A DNA stretch of 64,000 nucleotides, taken from Candidatus Dependentiae bacterium (GTDB lineage: Bacteria > Babelota > Babeliae > Babelales > Vermiphilaceae). This document shows, one piece after another, positions 8,309-17,770 of this stretch. Below the pieces are notes generated by a model that ran no database searches, was not told the origin of the DNA, and saw only the letters and a program-made list of their open reading frames with translations. Every line of letters begins with the position of its first letter. Position 1 is the first letter of the stretch. Position numbers and translations under genes: made by a program. Location: contig JBBDMI010000010.1 of NCBI GenBank assembly GCA_040878395.1, positions 36,261 to 100,260 on the forward strand, read 5' to 3'.

Positions 8309-10834
8309 TTATTTACCGCAACATTTTTTATATTTTCTCCCCGAACCACATGAGCACGGTTCATTGCGTCCAACCTTTTCAACAATACGTTGAGTTGGTT
8401 GTGCAGAATCATCACCGCCGACCATATTAAGTTGTTCAAGTTCACGCTCACGTTTACGTTCAAGTTCAACTTGATTGAAACGTTCAAGATTAAGATGAAA
8501 AATATGATGCACAATATCAAATCGAACATGTTCCATCATGTCTTTAAACATCGCAAATGCTTCACGTTTATATTCAATAAGCGGATTTTTTTGGCCCCAA
8601 CCACGTAACCCTATTCCCTCTTTGAGGTGATCAAGATTATACATATGTTGTTTCCATGCTTTATCAATAGTTTCAAGCATTAACCATTTTTCTGCCTCTT
8701 GAATCATTTCACTGTTTTGTTGTGTTCGGAATAACGCATATTTTTCAAGCAAGAAATTGATAATATCTTTTTTGGCAATATCACTATTACTTTGATCAAT
8801 ACCAGCACCAAAGAAATCTTCCGTTTTCAGCCCCGTCAATCTGCTCAAGAATATAAACACTTGTTCAACTTGATCTTTTGACATGTTCCGTTTAGGAGCA
8901 AAGCGCTCAACCACATCTTGGACTGTTTTAGTGATCATGTCACGAACTAATTCATAAACATGTTCATCACCATCTAAAATATCACGTCGGTAATCATAAA
9001 TAACCGTACGTTGTTGATTGAGGACATCATCATATTCAAGTAAATGCTTACGCACTTCAAAGTTTTGTTTTTCAACTTTTTCTTGTGCATTTTCAATAGT
9101 TCTGGAAACAAATTTAGATTCGATAACTTCATCTGCATCCATTCCAAAACGTTCCATATTTGTTTTGAGTGTATCACCGGCAAAACGACGAATTAAATCA
9201 TCTTCCAATGAAATATAAAAACGAGATTCACCTACATCACCTTGACGTCCGGCACGTCCACGCAATTGATTATCAATACGACGACTTTCATGACGTTCAG
9301 TACCCAAAATATAAAGACCGCCAGCCTCTAATGACTCAGGGGTTAACTTGATATCAGTACCACGCCCTGCCATATTGGTTGCAATAGTAATACGTCCCGG
9401 TTCACCCGCATGTGCTACAATTTCAGCTTCACGCAAATGTTGCTTTGCATTCAATACTTCATGCGGAACATTGTGTTTTTTGAGAGCTTTACTTAATTCT
9501 TCGGATGTTTCAATTGCCACGGTACCGATCAATACCGGTTGACCTTTTTTATAGCGTTCTTGAATATCTTGCACAATCATGTTTGCTTTTGCATCTTTAT
9601 TCAGGAAAATCAGATCATTTTCATCTTTACGCACTAACGGTTTATTGGTTGGAATAGCAAGAACATCAAGTTTATAAATCTTATAAAATTCTTCTGATTC
9701 GGTAACCGCAGTACCGGTCATACCAGCTAACTTATTGTATAATCTAAAATAATTTTGCAATGTAATAGATGCAAGAGTTTGTGTTTCTTTTTCAATCGTC
9801 ACGCCCTCTTTTGCCTCAATTGCTTGATGCAAACCGTCGCTATAACGTCTGCCGGGTAAAATACGTCCGGTAAATTCATCAACAATTAATACTTCACCAT
9901 CTTTTACTACATATTCAACATCACGTTTGAAAAGCACATTCGCTTTTAACGCTTGATTTATATGATGTAACAGACCCAAATTTTCAATCGCATAAAGATT
10001 TTCAATCTTAAAAAGTTTTTCAATTTTATCAACACCGGACTCACCCAATTGCACATTGCGTTCTTTTTCGTCAACCTCATAATCTTCATCTCGTTTTAGA
10101 CGACGCACTGCAGTGTCTGCTGCTTGATAAAGTTGTCCAACCTCATCGGAAGAACCGGAAATAATCAAGGGAGTTCGCGCTTCATCAATTAAAATAGAAT
10201 CAACTTCATCAACAATTGCATAATTTAGCTCACGCTGAACATAATCAGATAATCTAAATTTCATATTATCGCGTAAGTAGTCAAAACCTAATTCATTATT
10301 GGTTGCATATAAAATGTCTGATTCATATGCTTTTTTACGCTCAACATCTCCCATCTGATTTTGTAAAGATGCAACAGTTAAACCAAGAAACTCATAAACA
10401 GGCCTCATCCAATCTGCATCACGTGTTGCTAAATAATCGTTAACAGTAACCAAATGAGCACCTTTGCCACTCAATGCATTCAAATACAATGGCAATGTTG
10501 CAGTTAATGTTTTACCCTCACCGGTTTTCATTTCAGCGATTTTACCTTGATGCAAAACAATGCCACCCAAAAGTTGAACATCGTAATGACGTTGACCCAA
10601 AACACGTTTTGATGCTTCACGCACGACAGCAAATGCTTCCGGCAATAATTGATCTAATGTTTCACTGTTTTGAAAGCGCTTACGAAACTCATTGGTTTTT
10701 GCAGCCAACTGTTCATCGCTTAATGCGCTGACTTCAGGTTCTAAACTGTTAATTTGTTTCACGATAGGTTGCAATTTACGCAATTGACGCGCATTATTGG
10801 TCCCCATAATAGTAGCTAATATTTTTCCAATCAT
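8309..10834 (-). CDS. secA: Preprotein translocase ATPase SecA
   Basis: 841 residues, full length. Walker A MKTGEGKT at 102-109, DEVDSILIDEARTP (Walker B region) near 208, the GTDIKL and GRAGRQGD helicase motifs, and a C-terminal zinc motif CSCGSGRKYKKCC used for SecB or ribosome binding. It drives proteins with signal peptides through SecYEG, which is the route expected for the many exported proteins in this window. A small GGGGC/GCCCC hairpin overlaps the stop codon, but its T run is short. Confidence 0.98.
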   Translation of the reverse strand: MIGKILATIMGTNNARQLRKLQPIVKQINSLEPEVSALSDEQLAAKTNEFRKRFQNSETLDQLLPEAFAVVREASKRVLGQRHYDVQLLGGIVLHQGKIAEMKTGEGKTLTATLPLYLNALSGKGAHLVTVNDYLATRDADWMRPVYEFLGLTVASLQNQMGDVERKKAYESDILYATNNELGFDYLRDNMKFRLSDYVQRELNYAIVDEVDSILIDEARTPLIISGSSDEVGQLYQAADTAVRRLKRDEDYEVDEKERNVQLGESGVDKIEKLFKIENLYAIENLGLLHHINQALKANVLFKRDVEYVVKDGEVLIVDEFTGRILPGRRYSDGLHQAIEAKEGVTIEKETQTLASITLQNYFRLYNKLAGMTGTAVTESEEFYKIYKLDVLAIPTNKPLVRKDENDLIFLNKDAKANMIVQDIQERYKKGQPVLIGTVAIETSEELSKALKKHNVPHEVLNAKQHLREAEIVAHAGEPGRITIATNMAGRGTDIKLTPESLEAGGLYILGTERHESRRIDNQLRGRAGRQGDVGESRFYISLEDDLIRRFAGDTLKTNMERFGMDADEVIESKFVSRTIENAQEKVEKQNFEVRKHLLEYDDVLNQQRTVIYDYRRDILDGDEHVYELVRDMITKTVQDVVERFAPKRNMSKDQVEQVFIFLSRLTGLKTEDFFGAGIDQSNSDIAKKDIINFLLEKYALFRTQQNSEMIQEAEKWLMLETIDKAWKQHMYNLDHLKEGIGLRGWGQKNPLIEYKREAFAMFKDMMEHVRFDIVHHIFHLNLERFNQVELERKRERELEQLNMVGGDDSAQPTQRIVEKVGRNEPCSCGSGRKYKKCCGK

Positions 10835-10986
10835 TGAAAAATCCCCAAAAAGATCTTTATAAAAAATTCAAATTATACACAAGAGTCTATGGAATATTTA
10901 AACTAAAAGTAAATAAAATCACTCAAAGACTCAAGCCAAACAAAGTATAGCATAACTGGTATCAATCCACCAACTTCAACCTTTTT

Positions 10987-11706
10987 TTACTTTAATACAA
11001 CAACAGTCATTTGACGACATGCATTTTTACCATCACGACGATAAGAACAATAGCGCGTATCACAAATAGTGCAAAAATTATATTCCATCTTAAAAGCCTC
11101 TTTTGGCACTCCTACACCCTCTAATTGTAATCGATTAAACAATGACAAATCAAAACGTAAACCATCATCATCTGTGTATACAACTTGATCTGCAAAGCCA
11201 AATGGTTCAAGGTGAACTAAGAAATCTTCACCTATACGATAACAGCATTTTTTTGCTGAAGGACCAAAGAAAATACGCAAATGCTCAACTTTTGTGCCAT
11301 AAAGTTCTTGCATTTTTTGTACCATCTTTGGCGCTATTTGCATGACAGAACTTTTCCAGCCTGCATGCACAATTGCGACTACATGATGGAAATTATCATA
11401 AAAAATAATGGGCAAACAATCGGCAGTCATAACACCGATACCATATTTTTTTTCTTGCGTAACTAAAAAATCACCGTCAACTTTGAACGGCTCAATTTTA
11501 TCTTGTGCAACAACAATTCCTTTATTTGAGTGTATTTGATGCAAAAAATTTAAACGCTCTAGCTGCATCATTTTTTTTAATTTTTTGTATGGCTCTATAG
11601 AAAGGAGACGTATACCTGGTGGATAATGTAAATACTGATCAGGTTCAAGATCATCTTCAGCACTACCAAAATAAATAGCAAATAATGGGTTACTATGCAA
11701 TAGCAT
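10987..11706 (-). CDS. pgeF: Purine nucleoside phosphorylase / laccase-domain protein (YfiH family)
   Basis: 239 residues, normal length. The zinc-site motifs are present: HQIHS, MTADCLPI and VHAGWKSS supply the His, Cys and His ligands. The C-terminal part has CYRIGEDF and the family signature FCTICDTRYCSYRRDG. Members cleave purine nucleosides, and the family was earlier annotated as multicopper polyphenol oxidase. It lies upstream of secA on the same strand with a 150-bp gap, and a terminator separates it from the gene upstream. An AAAGGAG motif lies upstream of the start. Confidence 0.9.
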   Translation of the reverse strand: MLLHSNPLFAIYFGSAEDDLEPDQYLHYPPGIRLLSIEPYKKLKKMMQLERLNFLHQIHSNKGIVVAQDKIEPFKVDGDFLVTQEKKYGIGVMTADCLPIIFYDNFHHVVAIVHAGWKSSVMQIAPKMVQKMQELYGTKVEHLRIFFGPSAKKCCYRIGEDFLVHLEPFGFADQVVYTDDDGLRFDLSLFNRLQLEGVGVPKEAFKMEYNFCTICDTRYCSYRRDGKNACRQMTVVVLK

Positions 11707-11742
11707 ATTATCGTCAATCTCCTTTAGATCAATATTAATGAG

Positions 11743-11770
11743 TAAAAAACCCCCTCAATTGTGAGGGGGT
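11743..11770 (-). terminator. Intrinsic terminator of the gene at 11818-12924
   Basis: Read on the minus strand, CCCCCTCA and TGAGGGGG arms flank a four-base loop and are followed by six T residues. It isolates the upstream exported gene from pgeF. Confidence 0.9.
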
Positions 11771-11817
11771 ACATTTGAGTAGTATAGCGCTCATTTTTTA
11801 AGTTGCAAATGGATAAT

Positions 11818-12924
11818 TTACCAGTGCAATTGCCTTTGCATGCGGTACTCATACATCTCTTGTTCTTTTAACCTATTTTGTCTTTCTCTTGCACGAGCTT
11901 CGCGCTCCTTTGCATATGCTTCACGCTCTTTTGCAGCAGCAATGCGTTGCTCGGTTTGCACACGTTCACGCTCTAAACGCAAACGTTCTTTCTCTCGTTG
12001 CGCGCGTTCATACTCAGCGAGTGAACGTATGTACTCTTTATCAGAAATAACCATCTCTTGTATGTAATACAAGCTACCCAATAAACTGCGTGCATAAGAA
12101 ATACGCGTTGCATAATTATATGCCGAACGTTCAAGCGCTTGCTCAAGTGAATAAATAGCTTGCTTTAATTTCTTCACAAAACTGATTAATGCAAAAGCGC
12201 CTGAATGCTTACTCAAAATAGATGAACGCATCGCTTTTGCCAGCGCATATTGATCATTTGCATATCGCTGTAATAGCTCAAATTCTCTACGATAATCACG
12301 CGCCAAAGAATCTTCAACTTCAAACAGCTGAAAATAACTTCGATGTTCAGCTAACAATGCATAAAAAGATTCCAGTTCAAACAGGACCTCTTTACTCTTT
12401 CGGACCAAATGATCCATACGATTGTACACATACTTAACTTCATGCCATTGTTCACTATGAGAAAGATCAAGCATACGTTTTTCAATCGCACTGCGATTAG
12501 ATTTTAAATCGGTAATAGTGAGCTTTATATCTTTAATTAAACTGTTAATTGTGCGAGATCTTCCTTTTGCTATCGCAAGCTCATAAAGCAATTCTTCATC
12601 AAAATAATACGCCATATTACCATGTTGTTTTTGCATACGATGAGCCAAACGAATGAGAGACTGATAACCGTCAATCTTGGATAAATCATTTCGACATCGC
12701 TCAATTAAAACTTCATTTGAAGGGGCTCCCCACAGACCGCACCATCGCCCAAATGCATAGATCCCTGTAACGGCACCGACAACAGTCAATGCACCCCAAA
12801 ATGCATTTTGCATATCATCTTTATATACATGCTTCGATGCAAAATCACGATGCCTATGTGCATCACAAGTTGAACTTATAATTAATGCTACACATAATAG
12901 CGAGTAATATTTTTTGTCTTTCAC
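11818..12924 (-). CDS. Exported or membrane-anchored helical protein with charged C-terminal coiled coil
   Basis: 368 residues. Residues 1-22 look like a signal peptide (ends TCDA|H), and a second hydrophobic segment, rich in Gly/Ala, runs from about 41 to 65 and may span the inner membrane. The rest is all helical. Residues about 305-355 are an Arg/Glu-rich single-helix repeat (ERERVQTEQ, AKEREA, RARERQ). No domain recognised. It is closed by its own strong terminator and diverges from the gene at 13044. Confidence 0.65.
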   Translation of the reverse strand: MKDKKYYSLLCVALIISSTCDAHRHRDFASKHVYKDDMQNAFWGALTVVGAVTGIYAFGRWCGLWGAPSNEVLIERCRNDLSKIDGYQSLIRLAHRMQKQHGNMAYYFDEELLYELAIAKGRSRTINSLIKDIKLTITDLKSNRSAIEKRMLDLSHSEQWHEVKYVYNRMDHLVRKSKEVLFELESFYALLAEHRSYFQLFEVEDSLARDYRREFELLQRYANDQYALAKAMRSSILSKHSGAFALISFVKKLKQAIYSLEQALERSAYNYATRISYARSLLGSLYYIQEMVISDKEYIRSLAEYERAQREKERLRLERERVQTEQRIAAAKEREAYAKEREARARERQNRLKEQEMYEYRMQRQLHW

Positions 12925-13043
12925 AACAAGCCTTTTGAATAAAAAGTTTCATATAGAACTGTTAAGTATTACATAATTTACACGTCTAAACAAAAAGGGT
13001 ATTATTATTAATAAATAAATAGTTTAACTAGTAAAGGTTTAAC

Positions 13044-13772
13044 GTGATTAACACAAAAATGTTTTCTCTCTCTCTATTATTAATGACTTGTTTTATTGTC
13101 CAGTGTGCAGATCCGGATAAAGCTCTTGAAAAAGCTCCAACACAAAATGAAGTATTAACAAACCTTTTTCAAGAAATATTTGAACCCGATGAGGCATCTT
13201 TATTTCTATCAAATCAAAAAGAAATTGAAGTATGGTCGGAAGAAATCATAAAAGGCAACACACATGTAATTAAAAATTTACCGAAGTTTCTTTTATCTTG
13301 TAAAAAAGAGGAAGAAGTTGAACTGGTTGCAAAATTATATATAAGCATTTCTTTGAGATCATTTATAGAACATGGCTCAAGAGTTATGCAACATCAAAAT
13401 CCCAAAGAAAACCCCGAAAAACTAAAGCTCCTGCTAACAACAGAGGCAGCGGCATTTATATATGGACTAACAGTCAAGTATGAAAACATGATATTTGACG
13501 AATCTGAATTCAAAAAAGATTGCGCTGCTTATAGCGTTTTTCAAAAAACACTCAGAGAGCACAAAATAGTATTAGACAAGCAAAAAGCAATAGAATGTGC
13601 AAAACTATATCTTGCTAAGCAATTCGATAGACAAAGAAAAGAATTATTAGAAAATTTAGAACGAAAGCAAGCACTTATAGCTGCGGGCAAAAAACAGTTA
13701 GATGAATTAGCTGCAGATAATCCAAAATTAAAAGAAATAATTGATGCAATACGTACAAAATCTGACCAATAA
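13044..13772 (+). CDS. Exported helical protein of unknown function
   Basis: 242 residues from a GTG at 13044. I preferred this start to the ATG at 13059 because AAAGG at 13033-13037 is six bases upstream of the GTG. Residues 1-22 form a signal peptide (ends VQC|A). The body is helical and charged, with a C-terminal coiled coil (RQRKELLENLERKQ). No family recognised. It shares a bidirectional terminator with ftsZ. Confidence 0.6.
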   Translation: MINTKMFSLSLLLMTCFIVQCADPDKALEKAPTQNEVLTNLFQEIFEPDEASLFLSNQKEIEVWSEEIIKGNTHVIKNLPKFLLSCKKEEEVELVAKLYISISLRSFIEHGSRVMQHQNPKENPEKLKLLLTTEAAAFIYGLTVKYENMIFDESEFKKDCAAYSVFQKTLREHKIVLDKQKAIECAKLYLAKQFDRQRKELLENLERKQALIAAGKKQLDELAADNPKLKEIIDAIRTKSDQ

Positions 13773-13785
13773 TCCAATCAATTTC

Positions 13786-13810
13786 AAAAGGGGCCAATAC
13801 GGCCCCTTTT
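13786..13810. terminator. Bidirectional terminator between the gene at 13044 and ftsZ
   Basis: AAAAGGGGCC and GGCCCCTTTT arms around a five-base loop, ten paired bases without mismatch. It is placed between two convergent stops. Confidence 0.9.
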
Positions 13811-13815
13811 TATTT

Positions 13816-15033
13816 CTACTCTTCTTTTTCTTTTTGTTGTTGACGCATAAATGCAGGAATATCCAAAGCATTAATATCAAGCAATGAAGTTTCCTGCCTT
13901 ATCTCATTTTTTTGATCTTGAACCGGTGCTTGGTCAGAACTGGATTCCTTTGCTTGCCACTCCGTTGCTTTTTGTTCAGGAGACAAATCACATTTTACAT
14001 GCGCTGTTGGTTTTGGTTCAACTGAGGCAAATATTTGTTCTTCTATTTTTTTTGCTTGTTCCACGTTTTTACGCTCATGAAAACCGGTTGCAATAACAGT
14101 AACTGAAACCTCTTCATCCATAGATTCATCAATTACAGAACCGATAATAATATTTGCATCCTCTTCTGCTTGGTCATAAATAACCTCTGCTGCTTGAGAA
14201 ATCTCATGCAAACCAAGTGAAGGGCCACCGGTAATATTGAGCAACAAGCCATGCGCTCCTTCAATATCCATATTTTCAAGTAATGGAGATGACACCGCAT
14301 TCAATGCTGCTTCTTGAGCACGATTTTCACCGCCGGCTTTACCGGTACCCATAATAGCAAGGCCACCATCTTTCATAATGGCACGCACATCGGCAAAATC
14401 AACATTGATATGCCCCGGTTTAGTAATAATATCAGAAATACCTTTTACCGATTGACCAAGTACATCATTAATCATTGAAAATGCATCAATCATAGAAACA
14501 TGTTTATCAACGATCGATAACAATTTTTGATTGGGGATTACGATTAATGTATCAACCTGTTTTTTAAGTTCTTCAAGCGCTCCTTCGGCAACTTTTGCTC
14601 GCCGCTTACCCTCAAACATAAATGGTTTTGTTACCACGGCAATACACAATGTACCTTTTTCACGCAATGCATGTGCAATAACCGGCAATGCGCCAGAACC
14701 GGTGCCACCGCCTAGACCTGCAGTTAAGAAAACAATATCAGCATCACCAACTGCCTCAAGAATTTTATCCATATCCTCTTCGGCTGAACGCTTGCCTAAT
14801 TCAGGATTTGCACCGGTACCCAAACCTTTGGTTGATTTAATACCAATTTGCAAACACGCAGAAGCTTTTGATAAATTCAAAGCTTGTGCGTCAGTGTTTG
14901 CCGCAACGAATTCTATCCCTTCATAACCTGACTCTATAATACTATTAATAGTATTACCTCCACCTCCCCCTACACCAATTACTTTAATTGAAGCAGCACG
15001 AGATTCATGCTCTTGCTTTACCAAATCTATCAT
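13816..15033 (-). CDS. ftsZ: Cell division GTPase FtsZ
   Basis: 405 residues. The tubulin signature GGGTGSG is at residues 108-114, preceded by GVGGGGGNTI near 21-30. The synergy region follows, and the extreme C-terminus keeps the conserved binding peptide (DIPAFMRQQ) that docks FtsA. FtsZ polymerises at mid-cell to form the division ring. Gene order on this strand is ftsQ-ftsA-ftsZ with gaps of only 11 and 17 bp, so it is the end of a division operon. No mur genes precede it in this window, unlike the usual dcw cluster. Confidence 0.98.
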   Translation of the reverse strand: MIDLVKQEHESRAASIKVIGVGGGGGNTINSIIESGYEGIEFVAANTDAQALNLSKASACLQIGIKSTKGLGTGANPELGKRSAEEDMDKILEAVGDADIVFLTAGLGGGTGSGALPVIAHALREKGTLCIAVVTKPFMFEGKRRAKVAEGALEELKKQVDTLIVIPNQKLLSIVDKHVSMIDAFSMINDVLGQSVKGISDIITKPGHINVDFADVRAIMKDGGLAIMGTGKAGGENRAQEAALNAVSSPLLENMDIEGAHGLLLNITGGPSLGLHEISQAAEVIYDQAEEDANIIIGSVIDESMDEEVSVTVIATGFHERKNVEQAKKIEEQIFASVEPKPTAHVKCDLSPEQKATEWQAKESSSDQAPVQDQKNEIRQETSLLDINALDIPAFMRQQQKEKEE

Positions 15034-15050
15034 TCCCTATTCTCCCCAGT

Positions 15051-16280
15051 TTAAAAGAAATCGATTACCCACGATTTCATGCGCGTAGCTACGCGTTTAA
15101 CAAATGGACCATCTACATCAGAATTAAATGGCGAATGTTTCATTTTTAATGCATGAAGCAATAAACCATAACCGGTTGCATAAATCGGCGTTTCTAACGT
15201 ACCCGGCAATGCATAAGAAACATGTAAATTTCCAATGCGCACCGGCATATTAAAAATGGTTTTTGCAACAGTATCAATGCCATTTAACAGGGAACCCCCA
15301 CCTGTTATAACTAAACCGGATGTACAATATGTCTTTAGATGTTTATCATCAATTTCTTGTCGTACAAAATGCAGCATCTCTTGTGCTCGTGCATGCAATA
15401 TCATACCGAGTATATTTTTTGAAATAGTTGTCGAATTTCCACCCTGGGCCAATTCAACATGAATATCTTTATCATCTTCGTGTAAATTTACCGTGCCGTG
15501 TTCAACTTTTACTCGCTCTGCATCTTTTATTGAAGTACGCAAACCAATAGCAATATCGCTGGTAAAATGATTGCCCGCAATTGGCAATACCATAGTATGA
15601 ACAATCGTCCCATGTTGATAAATCGCCAAATCTGCCGTGCCTCCACCAATATCCAATAGTGCAACGCCAAGTTGCCGCTCATCTTCACTCAATACTGATT
15701 GCGCTGAAGCTAATGGCTCTAAAATAATATCTCTAACTTGAACACCGGCAGCTTCACAACAACTGACTAAGTTTTGTACCGATGCAATTGCCCCTAAAAT
15801 AATATGCGCTTGCACCTCTAACCGAATGCCATGCATACCGATCGGATCTTGTAATCGTTCTTGCCCATCAATAATAAAATATTGTGGCAACACATGCAGC
15901 ACTTGATATCCTTCCGGCACCGGAATTGCTTGTGCAGCGGCCAATGCATGTTCAACATCTGAAGCACGAACTGAACCTTTTTTAATCGGCACCACTCCGT
16001 GTGAATTTAATGAACGGATATGTGCGCCGGATATGCCAATGTAAGCAGATTCAACAGAAACACCTGACACCAATTCAGCCTCTTTAATTGCTTGCTTAAT
16101 TGATTGGACTGTTTTTGCAACATTAACAACCACACCTTTTTGCAAACCTTCTGAAGGCGCTTTACCCATACCTAAAACTTCAACATTATCTTTACTTGTT
16201 TGCTGCGCAACCAATACACAGATTTTTGTTGTCCCAATATCGATAGAGGTCATTAAACGTTCTTTTAATACTTTTGCCAT
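15051..16280 (-). CDS. ftsA: Cell division protein FtsA
   Basis: 409 residues, an actin-fold ATPase that tethers FtsZ to the membrane. The phosphate 1 motif SIDIGTTKICV is at about 12-22 and the phosphate 2 motif LLDIGGGTADLAIY near 205-220, with TSGLVITGGGSLL as the adenosine motif. The C-terminal residues (MKSWVIDFF) form a short amphipathic segment, consistent with the membrane-targeting helix. It lies between ftsQ and ftsZ and is probably co-transcribed with both. Confidence 0.96.
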   Translation of the reverse strand: MAKVLKERLMTSIDIGTTKICVLVAQQTSKDNVEVLGMGKAPSEGLQKGVVVNVAKTVQSIKQAIKEAELVSGVSVESAYIGISGAHIRSLNSHGVVPIKKGSVRASDVEHALAAAQAIPVPEGYQVLHVLPQYFIIDGQERLQDPIGMHGIRLEVQAHIILGAIASVQNLVSCCEAAGVQVRDIILEPLASAQSVLSEDERQLGVALLDIGGGTADLAIYQHGTIVHTMVLPIAGNHFTSDIAIGLRTSIKDAERVKVEHGTVNLHEDDKDIHVELAQGGNSTTISKNILGMILHARAQEMLHFVRQEIDDKHLKTYCTSGLVITGGGSLLNGIDTVAKTIFNMPVRIGNLHVSYALPGTLETPIYATGYGLLLHALKMKHSPFNSDVDGPFVKRVATRMKSWVIDFF

Positions 16281-16291
16281 GCTTGCGTCCC

Positions 16292-17035
16292 CTAACTTTT
16301 TAATTTCGAAATAATTATACGGTCTTCAAAACGCACATCAGCACAAAATCCTTTTGCATAAATCGTTTTATTGATAAGTTCTTGTGCAATGCTATCACAA
16401 GAATCAAGTAAAGACTGTGTTATGTTGTTATCATAATTGCACAATAAACGCGCAGGTTGCTGATATAAATCAAATGCAATTTCATGTCGATGTCGCCAAA
16501 TAATAGAACTTTTTTTAATCAATGAAGGTTCTATTGAAGTCAGATAAGCAAATACATCTGCAGGTAAGCGATTATCTTGATTATCCAAAGCTATGTATAA
16601 TTTTGGCATTCCTTCATAGCAATACGGTTCAAAATAATCAGCCAACACACAATAATTATTATGAGTCACTACCTGCTGAGCTGTTATCACGTGTGATTGA
16701 ATTTGTTCATGAGTCAGTTGTAAACAAGGATAATGCGCTTCAACTTCTATATGCACAAAACTGGGTTTATACCAACATGCAACATGACTAATAAATGGAA
16801 ATGCCTCTTGCAATAGTTGCGCAATCTTTGATGGCTTTTCATCAACATACATCTGTGTAGATTGAATATAAGCACTAATCTCATCTTGTGCTTTTTTTGA
16901 CAAATGCACATCATATGCAACAGAAAAACGATGCACTGCAAAAACATAAATTGATACTATATGTATACTCACAAGAAAAACAAGCGTACTACATACATAG
17001 AGCGCTTTTTTTATATACCCTAATTTGAGCTTCAT
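16292..17035 (-). CDS. ftsQ: Divergent FtsQ-like cell division protein
   Basis: 247 residues. A short cytoplasmic N-terminus and one transmembrane segment (residues about 10-33, VCSTLVFLVSIHIVSIYVF) are followed by an extracytoplasmic part. Residues 58-95 (KIAQLLQEAFPFISHVACW, then HIEVEAHYP) resemble the POTRA strand-helix pattern in FtsQ, in which a Phe-Pro stretch precedes a repeated hydrophobic strand. Its position directly before ftsA, 11 bp away, is the strongest argument. Sequence similarity alone would be weak, so the name rests mainly on topology and gene order. Confidence 0.65.
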   Translation of the reverse strand: MKLKLGYIKKALYVCSTLVFLVSIHIVSIYVFAVHRFSVAYDVHLSKKAQDEISAYIQSTQMYVDEKPSKIAQLLQEAFPFISHVACWYKPSFVHIEVEAHYPCLQLTHEQIQSHVITAQQVVTHNNYCVLADYFEPYCYEGMPKLYIALDNQDNRLPADVFAYLTSIEPSLIKKSSIIWRHRHEIAFDLYQQPARLLCNYDNNITQSLLDSCDSIAQELINKTIYAKGFCADVRFEDRIIISKLKS

Positions 17036-17119
17036 TGCTCACCCCTTTTATAAGTCCCTTATATTGTTATTACAAGTTTTGCCTATAAAAGGTCAAGAGT
17101 ATAGAAAATTAATTTATGT

Positions 17120-17221
17120 TTAATGCACCCAACAAGAAACACACCAAAAAGTTAAACCGAATGCAATCATCAAAATAATCACAATAAAAAACCACCTATA
17201 TTTGTGAACGAGACGTCTCAT
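17120..17221 (-). CDS. 33-residue single-span membrane protein (small ORF)
   Basis: The ATG at 17221 overlaps the TGA of the upstream reading frame as ATGA, and AGGAG lies six bases upstream (17228-17232), so translation is probably coupled. The product has a basic start (MRRLVHKYR), one hydrophobic segment (WFFIVIILMIAFGLTFW) and two late cysteines, and the stop is TAA at 17120-17122. No family recognised. The ribosome-binding site, overlap and topology together make it more than a chance ORF. Confidence 0.55.
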   Translation of the reverse strand: MRRLVHKYRWFFIVIILMIAFGLTFWCVSCWVH

Positions 17222-17409
17222 CTTTCTCTCCTTTCTATGTTTTTTGTATATAAGTATCTTTTTTTTCTATTACACCCTACTAAAACATAAGGAATAAATT
17301 CACAATAATCATACAGTTGTTGATCAACATGATTTTCCATCTGCACTTCAACTGCACCTTCCTTTTGCTCAAGCTGCATTAAATATTTTAGCACGCCACT
17401 TAGAGCATC
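17218..17409 (-). other. Minus-one-frame continuation of the gene at 17400-17690
   Basis: After the heptamer T TTT TTG (minus strand, 17415 down to 17409), the -1 frame stays open for 63 codons (starting DALSGVLKYLMQLEQ) and ends at a TGA that overlaps the start of the small membrane ORF. Zero-frame reading stops three codons later, at 17400. Either one T has been lost from the six-T run (mutation or sequencing error) or ribosomes slip here. The continuation contains no recognised domain. Confidence 0.55.
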
Positions 17410-17690
17410 AAAAAACGAGTTTGTAATGTTCCCGCTCGAGGAACTATATTAATAATATAACTATCATAGTCACACATAGCTATAGATTCCGGCTTTAACA
17501 ATCCATACAATGCAATCCCTATCAACCTGTCATCTTTATAGGATCTACCTTCAAAATAGAGACCTAAAGTAAAACCTTCAGGCTCCCATACGTCATAAAC
17601 ATATTTTAGTAAAACAGGATTTGTTAACTTATAATCGGCAGTAAAAAGTGATGTGTTAAAAAATAAAAGCATAAAAAGAAATAGTATCAT
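17400..17690 (-). CDS. Exported protein of unknown function, frame-disrupted at its 3' end
   Basis: 96 residues in the zero frame with a signal peptide (MILFLFMLLFFNTSLFTA). The GLYFEGRSYKDDRL segment resembles GLFYEGTYKGSDRL in the barrel-like protein at 24601-26043, suggesting a diverged relative of a barrel strand-turn. The zero frame stops abruptly at 17400, while the -1 frame is open for 63 more codons, so the original protein was probably about 157 residues. GGGAG upstream supports the start. It could be a pseudogene, a sequencing error or a programmed frameshift. Confidence 0.5.
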   Translation of the reverse strand: MILFLFMLLFFNTSLFTADYKLTNPVLLKYVYDVWEPEGFTLGLYFEGRSYKDDRLIGIALYGLLKPESIAMCDYDSYIINIVPRAGTLQTRFLML

Positions 17691-17770
17691 GACAATAAGC
17701 TCCCTTTAACATTCTCTTTAATCCTGCATAAAAAATGTTAAAAGTGTAATAGAATACTGTTTTGTTACTA

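Noticed and set aside
8293..8310. GGGGC/GCCCC hairpin at the secA stop as a terminator
   Set aside because: Only three T residues follow on the minus strand, so it was mentioned with secA but not called.
13816..17035. Replication origin near the division genes
   Set aside because: No DnaA-box cluster, dnaA or dnaN was seen.
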